In this document: in pieces, positions 19,017 through 25,306 of the stretch
How positions within the stretch are numbered: position 1 is the stretch's first letter
How the letters are laid out: every line of letters starts with the position of its first letter
From: CAYOKT01 sp964404605
GTDB lineage: Bacteria > Electryoneota > Electryoneia > Electryoneales > Electryoneaceae
DNA length: 48,199 nucleotides
NCBI GenBank assembly: GCA_964404605.1
Contig: CAYOKT010000012.1
Location: forward strand, 1-48,199
Reading direction: 5' to 3'
The notes under the pieces: generated by a model
The model's input: the letters and a program-made list of their open reading frames with translations, nothing else
Database searches by the model: none
Told to the model about the DNA's origin: nothing
Translations under genes and position numbers: made by a program

Positions 19017-20234
19017 CTACCCTTTTGATATCCAGCGTCGCATCGCGGCAAGGCGGTGGATCTCCCCCCGGTGGAGCAGCAGCCCGGCGAGAGCGGGAAG
19101 GTTTTTCCCGGCGATGGCGAGCAGGCGCAAGAGCCTCGCCGCCAGGAAGCGGGCCCCCCGCCGCCGGCCTGTCCTGCCCGCGATCTCTCCCTCCGGCACC
19201 CAGGCGGCCCCCTTAAAGAGAAATTTCGCCTTTCCCCGCAGGCCGCCGGCAGCCCACCACTGGGCGATGTTCCGCCGGGCAAGCAGTTCGGCTCCGCGAT
19301 CCGCCAGGATCTGCTCCACCGCCCACTCCACTCCGGAGGCCGCGCCGTCATCATGGCGGGCGGAAGCGAGAGTACCCGCCGGAGGAGCCGCCCATCCGAG
19401 GCTGCGCAGCACCCCGTCACACAACCGGACCGTGTTGATCGCGCCCCATCGTTCCGCCTGCCGAAGGGCGCTTTCCCAGTCCATCTCCTCCCCGAAACGG
19501 CGAAGAAAAAGGTGGAGGTCGAACAGGGTCTTCAGCGGGTAGAAGAGGTGGCGGAAAGCGCCGTGGATGCACAGATGGAGGAGATGGTCCGTCTCCGAGA
19601 GGGTCCTGCACTTCACCCCCTCGAAGGCGAACGGCCGGGCGCGGCTCCAGAGCCCCACGGGATCCATCCGGAAGGGGCTCGCGGGAGGCTCCAGGTTGAG
19701 GTGCAGGTCCACATGGAGGCTGCGTTCCGGCGCGTGGTAGCTGATCGTGTTCACGATGCGGGCGGCGTGGCGGACGCGCCGGTCGTAGGTGATTTCCGGG
19801 ATGTAACCGAACCCCGAGAGGGCCCGCCCGGCCGCTTCTAAATCCTCCTCGCGCACCAGAAGGTCAACGTCCATCATCGGTCGCAACGCGGCATCGCGGT
19901 AGACGGTCTCCGCGAGATACGCTCCCTTCAGGAGAAGCGTCTCGATTCCTTCCTTTTGCAACGATTGTATCACGCCGGCCGCCTCCCGGAGACGCCGGAC
20001 GTTCATGGCGGCGGTGCGGAGGGAAATCCGGCGGGCGCGGTCGAGGACCCCCGGGGGGCAGGTTTCGGCGTACCGGCTCTTCAGCGAGGCGTAGAGCGAG
20101 GGCAGCACCTCGTGATGACCCGCGAGGCGGAGCAGGGCGTCCCAGTCCTTCCCGGCGGGCCGTTCCCCCTCCCCGGGGAGGGGGGCTCCGGCGAGCAGGT
20201 CCAGCAGAAGACGGATCCGGTGCGGAGTGGTCAT
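19017..20234 (-). CDS. Uncharacterised nucleotidyltransferase-family protein (PF14907-like)
   Basis: A 405-residue protein with a polymerase-beta-like nucleotidyltransferase core. The motif LLLKGAYLAETVYRD (Lys103, Gly104) is followed by RPMMDVDLLV with Asp122 and Asp124 as probable metal ligands, then a third acidic element in LHVDLHLNL. The rest is helical with several Trp and Arg clusters. Such proteins are repeatedly found beside PqqD, HprK-like kinases and peptide-modifying enzymes, so the present setting fits. Their biochemical role is not established to my knowledge. The start at 20234 has GAGGAAG. It is the last gene of the minus-strand peptide locus, 127 bases after the ABC transporter. 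Confidence 0.8.
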   Translation of the reverse strand: MTTPHRIRLLLDLLAGAPLPGEGERPAGKDWDALLRLAGHHEVLPSLYASLKSRYAETCPPGVLDRARRISLRTAAMNVRRLREAAGVIQSLQKEGIETLLLKGAYLAETVYRDAALRPMMDVDLLVREEDLEAAGRALSGFGYIPEITYDRRVRHAARIVNTISYHAPERSLHVDLHLNLEPPASPFRMDPVGLWSRARPFAFEGVKCRTLSETDHLLHLCIHGAFRHLFYPLKTLFDLHLFLRRFGEEMDWESALRQAERWGAINTVRLCDGVLRSLGWAAPPAGTLASARHDDGAASGVEWAVEQILADRGAELLARRNIAQWWAAGGLRGKAKFLFKGAAWVPEGEIAGRTGRRRGARFLAARLLRLLAIAGKNLPALAGLLLHRGEIHRLAAMRRWISKG

Positions 20235-20361
20235 GCTTCCTCGCGAAACGTGCGGCGGCCGGTTGTTTCCTGAAAGATACGCCCCGGGGACGCCGGTGCA
20301 GGGGTGCAGGGTGTGTGGACGGGTGGTTTGTCCGCTTGCGGGCGAATGTCCATCGACGCGG

Positions 20362-22167
20362 TCAACCGGGGAGGGTCTGCGCCCGCACCATGCCCGCGTA
20401 GGTTTCGTTTTCCCGGAGCAGTTGCTCGTGGGTGCCGACCGCCGTCAACCTTCCCTTCTCCAGGAGGGCGACACGATCGGCGAGGAGCACGGTGGTGAAG
20501 CGATGGCTGATGACCAGCGCGGTGCGGCCCCGCAGCCAGCGCCGCAGCTCCTCGAGCAGTTTCGCCTCCGCGGCGGGGTCCAGCATGCTGCTCGGCTCAT
20601 CGAGGACAGCGATCTCCGCCGAGCGGAAGAAGGTGCGCGCCAGCGCCACCTTCTGCCACTGGCCCGCGCTCAACTCCACCCCCTGTTCGAACCACCGTCC
20701 GAGGGGGGATTCGTATCCCCGGGGAAGCCCGGCGAGGACCTCGTCGGCCCCGGCGGCCCGCGCGGCGGACGCGATGGCTTCCTCCTCGTCCGGCTGCTCC
20801 AGGTCGCCCAGGTGGATGTTCTCCCGGGCGGTGAGCGGGTAGCGGGAGAAGTCCTGGCTGAGGGTGGTGATCCGCCGCCGCCAGTCGAGAAGCCGGAAGT
20901 GCCGGATGTCGATACCGTCCGCGGTAATCCGGCCCTCCGTCGGGTCGTACAGCCGGCAGAGCAGCTTCGCCAGGGTGGTCTTTCCGGAACCGTTCTCCCC
21001 GACGAGGGCGAGGGTCTCCCCGGCGCGGACCGTGAGGTCGAACTCCTTCACCGCCTCGCCGGCGGCGTCCGGGTAGCGGAAACTGACCCGCTCGAAGCGA
21101 AGCCCCTCGCGCAACGTTGGCGGCAGGGGGCGGGGGCGCGAGGGGTCCGCCACCCGGCGCTCGAGCTGCAGGAACTCTTCGAGGTTGGAGAAGTAGAGGG
21201 AGTGCTCGTAGAGCGTGGCCAGCCCGCCGAGGAGGTTCTGCAGGTAGCCGAGCCCCCGCTGGAACGCCTGGTAGTACATCACCATGTCGCCGAGGGTGAT
21301 GACACCCTGCAGGGTGCGGTAGGCGATCAGGGCGAAGGAACCGAACACGGCGAGGACGGAGACGGCCTGGGTCAGCAGCTCGCCCCCGGCCCGCCGGAGG
21401 GCGAGCCCGATGCGCTCTTCGCGCAGCGTTTTCCGCAGTTCGCGGTACCGCTCCCGGAAGTGCCGCCCGAGGGCGAAGAGCCGCAACTCCTTCGCGTACT
21501 GCATGGTGGTCAGCATCCAGTCGTAGGTGTGCGCGAGGCGCTCGGTCGGGGTACGCTCCAGCCGCCAGCGATACAGGATGCCCGCGTAGCGAACCTTGAC
21601 GAAGACGCCCGGCAGGGCGGCGAGGAAGAGCACCAGCGCCACCGTCCAGTTGAAGGAGATCAGCAGCCCTACCATGGTCAGCAGGGAGAGCCCGTTGACC
21701 CCTACCCCGGTTAGGCTCTGCAAGATGCGCGCGGGGCGGTAGGTCCCTTCCCGCTGCGCCCGGTGCAGGGTGTCGTAATAACGGGGTTCTTCGTAATAGG
21801 CGAGGTCCACCTCGACCGACTTGGCGTGGATCATCGACTGCACGTGGTCGGTGAGGTGCTCGGTTTGGGCTTCCTCCACGACGCCCGAGATGGATTGGGA
21901 GACGGCCGCGAGGAGGGCCACCGCGCCCGCGAGGGCGATGTAGAGGGCTACCTGGGGGAACGCCGCGACGGCGTCATGGGAGGCCACCCCGGCGGCGACC
22001 GCATCGACGACCTTCTTGACCAGGATGAGCGCGGCGAGGGGGAGGACGCCTCGAAAGAACAGGAGCGCAATGGTTGCGATCGTCCAGCCGCGCCCGCTGT
22101 GCCAGATGAGGCGCATGGCGCGGTCGAGGCGCAGCACGGCGATCAGCTTTTCTCTGGGAGAGGCCAC
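20362..22167 (-). CDS. ABC transporter, fused permease and ATPase
   Basis: A 601-residue half-transporter of the exporter type. About six membrane helices occupy residues 25-310 (for example IATIALLFFRGVLPLAALILV and ISFNWTVALVLFLAAL). The nucleotide-binding domain follows with Walker A GENGSGKTT (Lys396), Q-loop TLSQDFSRYPLT, signature LSAGQWQKVALA and Walker B IAVLDEPSS. No C39 peptidase domain is fused, so cleavage of a leader would need another protease, for which the S26-like protein at 23902-24393 is the candidate. The start is GTG at 22167 without a clear ribosome site. It lies 248 bases after the small cysteine peptide and is its most likely exporter, although lipid or glycolipid transport cannot be excluded. 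Confidence 0.9.
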   Translation of the reverse strand: MASPREKLIAVLRLDRAMRLIWHSGRGWTIATIALLFFRGVLPLAALILVKKVVDAVAAGVASHDAVAAFPQVALYIALAGAVALLAAVSQSISGVVEEAQTEHLTDHVQSMIHAKSVEVDLAYYEEPRYYDTLHRAQREGTYRPARILQSLTGVGVNGLSLLTMVGLLISFNWTVALVLFLAALPGVFVKVRYAGILYRWRLERTPTERLAHTYDWMLTTMQYAKELRLFALGRHFRERYRELRKTLREERIGLALRRAGGELLTQAVSVLAVFGSFALIAYRTLQGVITLGDMVMYYQAFQRGLGYLQNLLGGLATLYEHSLYFSNLEEFLQLERRVADPSRPRPLPPTLREGLRFERVSFRYPDAAGEAVKEFDLTVRAGETLALVGENGSGKTTLAKLLCRLYDPTEGRITADGIDIRHFRLLDWRRRITTLSQDFSRYPLTARENIHLGDLEQPDEEEAIASAARAAGADEVLAGLPRGYESPLGRWFEQGVELSAGQWQKVALARTFFRSAEIAVLDEPSSMLDPAAEAKLLEELRRWLRGRTALVISHRFTTVLLADRVALLEKGRLTAVGTHEQLLRENETYAGMVRAQTLPG

Positions 22168-22415
22168 CTGACCAGAAGGAATGTGTGTTCAAATGAAAGT
22201 GCCGGGATCACTCGCCGGCACAAATGAAGCATCGCGTTGCCCAGGAAAACTAAACGGCCATATCCGGGCGGCCATTTCCCTCGTTCACGCCACCCGGCGC
22301 CGAGGCTGGTCCCGACCGGGTATGAACCGGCATAAATCTGTCACTGAGGCCGGAGGTTCGGGAGAGGACAGAAGTACCCCCTCCCGCAAAGCTTCCGGGT
22401 TAAAATGACAATGGC

Positions 22416-22568
22416 TCAGCTTGGGCGCGGAGTCTCGCAATTGTCACAAATGGTCGGTGAGGAGGGAGCGCCGAAGCCCCCCGCCTTCTTGCAGGTGACC
22501 AGCACGCTCTCTTCCGGCTTGCCGCGGACCAGGACAACCAATTGCGGTTTTTCCCATGCTTTCTTCAT
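22416..22568 (-). CDS. Candidate RiPP precursor peptide, 50 residues, three cysteines
   Basis: A short peptide in the gap between the radical SAM enzyme and the ABC exporter. ATG at 22568 follows AAGGG by ten bases. Residues 1-23 look like a leader: MKKAWEKPQLVVLVR then GKPEESVL, with alternating hydrophobic residues that could pair with the PqqD domain. Residues 24-50 look like a core: Cys26 followed by KKAGGFGAPSSP, then Cys41, Cys44 and a Pro-rich tail. A radical SAM/SPASM enzyme of this type could place thioether or carbon-carbon links. The frame extends upstream to 22646 without a better start. I do not recognise a named family. Evidence rests on size, composition, ribosome site and operon position. 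Confidence 0.62.
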   Translation of the reverse strand: MKKAWEKPQLVVLVRGKPEESVLVTCKKAGGFGAPSSPTICDNCETPRPS

Positions 22569-22587
22569 TGCGCATTTCCCTTCAGTT

Positions 22588-22608
22588 GAACCCCGTTCTC
22601 CGGGATTC
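22588..22608 (-). promoter_or_regulatory. Stem-loop directly upstream of the precursor peptide ribosome site
   Basis: On the minus strand GAATCCCG (22608-22601) pairs with CGGGGTTC (22595-22588), with one G-U pair and a five-base GAGAA loop. It sits about five bases before the AAGGG ribosome site. It could stabilise or process the peptide mRNA. Confidence 0.5.
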
Positions 22609-22666
22609 CATGATTTGTATCGGGTTTCAGGTCGGTCTGCTTCCACCGGGTGAAGTTCAATCCCGG

Positions 22667-22695
22667 CGACTAATGTACAAAAAATCCCGTGTCAA
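22667..22695 (-). promoter_or_regulatory. Possible internal promoter for the precursor peptide
   Basis: A perfect -35 hexamer TTGACA (minus strand, 22695-22690) lies just after the radical SAM stop, with a weak TAGTCG (22672-22667) 17 bases downstream. If used, it would give the peptide and exporter their own transcript with a leader of about 90 bases. Confidence 0.33.
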
Positions 22696-22723
22696 GTCAC
22701 CCGGTTCAACGGGCGAAACCTTT

Positions 22724-23905
22724 TCAATACTCTTTTCCTGGAGTAGGAACCAAGTCCACCTCCACCGGCGGACGCTGATCGGCTTCGGTGGTTTCCCCGT
22801 TTCCGAAGGCCTCCACTCTCGCATGGGTCAATGTGCAGAACTCGGGCAGGAAGGCATCCAGCTCGCCCGTCTCGAGATGGGCGCGCGCCGGGCACCACAT
22901 GCAGATGTTCCGCAAGCTGCAGGTTCCGCAGGTCTCCTCGAACTCCTGCTTGTGAATCTCGGCTTCCCACATCCTGGGGACGAAGTTGATCCACGCGTCG
23001 GTCAGGTTTCCCCTGCGCAGGTCGTAGGTGAAGTCGGGGTGCACGAGGGAGTCGCAGGGCCGGAGCACGCCGTCGTATCCGATGACAGCGGCGTCCATAC
23101 CCGCCCCGCACTTGAAGAGGCGGTGGTCGCCGTACTCCTTCCGCTCGAAGATCATCGAGCCGCACATCGTCTTCCAGCCCTGAAGCTCTTTCGGATCCGT
23201 TTTGTCGAGGGCGATGATTTCCTCTGTCGTCAAACGCTCCGACTTTATCTCCTCGTTCCGTTTCGGATCCCCGTCATAGCGCAGGTGTAGGAAATCGTCC
23301 AGCCGGTAATCCTCGGGGCAGTGCTCGCGGCAGAACTCGAGGATGGCCGGCATCTCGTGCAGGTTGGAGCGCAGGGCCACGGTTTTCAAATTGACTTTCA
23401 GCCCGGCGGCCCACAACCGTTCCAGGCCCTGCATGAAGGCGTCGAAGGAGCCCGGCTTGCGGGAGACCCGCTCATAGGTCTCCCGGGTTACCCCGTACAC
23501 CGTGGTCTCCAGGCTGCGGGGCGGGTACTGCTTGAACAGGTCGACGTGCTCCCGGTTGATCAAGGTGCCGGCGGTGAAGACCTCGACGAGAAACCCCTTG
23601 CGCTTGAGGAGCAGGTAGATGTCGGCGAAGTCCTTGCGCAACAGGGGGTCGCCGCCCGTGAGCAGCACCCACAATGTGCCGAGTTCCAGTGCTTCGTCGG
23701 TGATCGCATCGATCTCCTCGAGCGAAAGTTCACGGCGCTTTGCCTCCCTGTCGCCGGCGGGGAGGTTGATGTAGCAGTGACGGCAGTCGTTGGGGCAGCG
23801 CGCCGTGATCTCGAAGGTCAGGTTAATAAGGGTTCTCCGGGCCCGGGTATTCTTAAAGAGCGGCATGTCCGCCAGACGAACCGTCGTTACATGTTCCTGA
23901 GTCAT
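22724..23905 (-). CDS. Radical SAM/SPASM peptide-modifying enzyme
   Basis: A 393-residue radical SAM protein. The SAM-binding [4Fe-4S] cluster motif is Cys37, Cys41, Cys44 in CPNDCRHC, followed by LLTGGDPLLRKDF (the GGE-like motif reads GGD). The C-terminal SPASM region has cysteines in FKCGAGMDAAVIGYDGVLRPC, then CGTCSLRNICMWCPAR and a late FLPEFC, enough for two auxiliary clusters as in sactionine and thioether maturases. The frame begins further up, but ATG at 23905 overlaps the upstream peptidase stop as ATGA, so I place the start there. The small cysteine peptide 155 bases downstream is the probable substrate. Non-peptide roles cannot be ruled out. Confidence 0.9.
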   Translation of the reverse strand: MTQEHVTTVRLADMPLFKNTRARRTLINLTFEITARCPNDCRHCYINLPAGDREAKRRELSLEEIDAITDEALELGTLWVLLTGGDPLLRKDFADIYLLLKRKGFLVEVFTAGTLINREHVDLFKQYPPRSLETTVYGVTRETYERVSRKPGSFDAFMQGLERLWAAGLKVNLKTVALRSNLHEMPAILEFCREHCPEDYRLDDFLHLRYDGDPKRNEEIKSERLTTEEIIALDKTDPKELQGWKTMCGSMIFERKEYGDHRLFKCGAGMDAAVIGYDGVLRPCDSLVHPDFTYDLRRGNLTDAWINFVPRMWEAEIHKQEFEETCGTCSLRNICMWCPARAHLETGELDAFLPEFCTLTHARVEAFGNGETTEADQRPPVEVDLVPTPGKEY

Positions 23906-24393
23906 TCTCGCACTCTCCGGTAGAGATGGTAAACGGTTTTTACCGCCCTCGAATGCAGCCAACGCGAGATCCCCCACCGGCGCAGCCACGGGATCCACCG
24001 CTTCTCCGGCCCCAGGCCGAAGGAAAGCGTCTTCCCGTTACGTTCGACCCGGGTCACCCGTCCGAGCAGGTCCGAAATGGCGAACACTCCATCCGGACGC
24101 CTGTTGTTATCCCCCCCGATAAGATATTTTTCTCCGCGGATCTCGACGATGCGATGAATGCAGAGACCCTTCGCCCTCGGGTGCGAAAAGGCGACAACCT
24201 CTCCGATTCGTGGTGGTTCGCCGTTGAGGGGCGAAAGGGTGACCACATCGCCCTCGAGGATGAACGGCCACATGCTGCTGCCGCGGGCGCGAAAGCGGAA
24301 GCTGGCGCCCCTGGCGAAGACATCACGGATGAGAAGCGTCAAGTCTACGCCTGTAAGGCCAAGCTCTCCTCCTCCCCCGGTGAACCCGTTCAT
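23902..24393 (-). CDS. S24/S26-family (signal peptidase-like) serine peptidase
   Basis: A 163-residue protein with the signal-peptidase fold. The catalytic serine is Ser40 in GSSMWPFILEGD. His80 in CIHRIVEI and Asp95 in GGDNNRRPDG fit the Ser-His arrangement of the S26B/SipW type rather than the Ser-Lys dyad of LepB. There is no N-terminal membrane segment; the C-terminus is basic and aromatic (RRWGISRWLHSRAVKTVYHLYRRV) and may bind membrane. The start at 24393 lies 8 bases after the PqqD stop, and the stop overlaps the radical SAM start by 4 bases. The tight coupling suggests it removes the leader of the modified peptide. That function is inferred. Confidence 0.82.
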   Translation of the reverse strand: MNGFTGGGGELGLTGVDLTLLIRDVFARGASFRFRARGSSMWPFILEGDVVTLSPLNGEPPRIGEVVAFSHPRAKGLCIHRIVEIRGEKYLIGGDNNRRPDGVFAISDLLGRVTRVERNGKTLSFGLGPEKRWIPWLRRWGISRWLHSRAVKTVYHLYRRVRE

Positions 24394-24400
24394 CGATCTC

Positions 24401-24706
24401 TCAGGAAACCGCGGAAATCAGTTTACGTTGCAGCAGAACACAGGCCAACCCGATGATGTCCCGCTCGATCTCAGCGGATTCTCCCTCGTATTCCTCCGCG
24501 ATCTCCCTGACGATCTCACCGAGTGTCCTCTCCCCATTAAACCTGTTCCACACCTCCCGGCCGGTAGGATTCAGGGAGAACAACTCATCCTCCATGTCGC
24601 CGACCCCCGCTTTCAGCGGAATGATGACCAACTCGCCTTCGATGACGCGGGCGACGACATCTTCGGAGGGGCGGTATCGCCCTTCGAGAGTTGCTTCATC
24701 TTCCAT
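24401..24706 (-). CDS. PqqD-family peptide chaperone
   Basis: A 101-residue PqqD-like protein. This winged-helix domain binds leader peptides and presents them to radical SAM enzymes. Recognisable parts are the beta-strand segment DELFSLNPTGREVWNRFNG, the following TLGEIVREIAEEY helix, and the C-terminal helix IGLACVLLQRKLI. The start at 24706 has GGGAG at good spacing. It is the first gene of the peptide operon, about 40 bases after the predicted transcription start of the strong promoter at 24752-24780. It is followed closely by the peptidase and the radical SAM gene, the usual partners in RiPP pathways. Confidence 0.85.
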   Translation of the reverse strand: MEDEATLEGRYRPSEDVVARVIEGELVIIPLKAGVGDMEDELFSLNPTGREVWNRFNGERTLGEIVREIAEEYEGESAEIERDIIGLACVLLQRKLISAVS

Positions 24707-24741
24707 AATTTCTCCCGGCTATCGGTCGCCTATTAGGAATG

Positions 24742-24772
24742 ATCGGCAATAAGAGTACGAGATTATGCCGAT
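24742..24772. promoter_or_regulatory. Perfect inverted repeat overlapping the PqqD operon promoter (candidate operator)
   Basis: ATCGGCA at 24742-24748 is mirrored exactly by TGCCGAT at 24766-24772, a 31-base span. The arms continue as ATAA and TTA with one extra base. It covers the -10 element, most of the spacer and the expected start of transcription, the classic place for a repressor. Confidence 0.6.
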
Positions 24773-24780
24773 GCTGTCAA
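24752..24780 (-). promoter_or_regulatory. Consensus promoter of the PqqD-radical SAM operon
   Basis: On the minus strand a perfect TTGACA (24780-24775) is followed after 17 bases by TACTCT (24757-24752). Transcription should begin near 24745, about 40 bases before the PqqD start codon. This is the clearest promoter on the minus strand in the window. Confidence 0.7.
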
Positions 24781-25306
24781 TAGGGAATCTCGTGTTGTGT
24801 GCCAGGCCTGACGGCGGAACATGGTGCGATTTCGACTGTAACTCAGCAACGCGTGTTGTTGGTCCGGACTGCGAGTAAATCCGCGAATATCTTTACAAGG
24901 GCATCTTCGCATGGGTAACTTACAAGTTGTGCACGATGCGGGATTTCCGCTTATGAGAAAGGATTCATTTTGCCGTACCTGGCCGGAAGGAACTCGCCGG
25001 GTTCCTCGGTGCTTGCATCTTGTGCCGCGGACGAATCAGGCGTGGTGATAGCGGTCACAACAAGGAGAGGCAGGAAACCCTAACTCATAAATATAGCGCT
25101 TCCGCCGATTGACATGGGGCATGCGAGTTCTTCGTTCAGTTGCTCGAGGGACGAGGAAACCATGACCCCCGGCGGTCGAGTGAGGGTAGAGGAGCAACCG
25201 GACAAGTAGCGTCCCGGGATGATTCGGCTTTGTGCAACACCGATCGTTTCCCGGTTCCCTGCGCAGAAGTATAAATAGCTTGATGAGAAAAAGAGAAGGG
25301 GGAGTC
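24781..25306. other. Intergenic region upstream of the giant secreted protein
   Basis: No credible gene is seen. For the plus strand, TATAAA at 25270-25275 could be a -10 with only a weak TTTCCC 17 bases earlier, giving a leader of about 25 bases. A TTGACA at about 25111 has no matching -10. CTTTACAAGGGC at 24891-24902 recurs at 44294-44305 in another intergenic region. Confidence 0.4.

Noticed and set aside
22181..22408. Small plus-strand frame between the precursor peptide and the ABC transporter
   Set aside because: No ribosome site or conserved pattern, and it is opposite to the operon direction.
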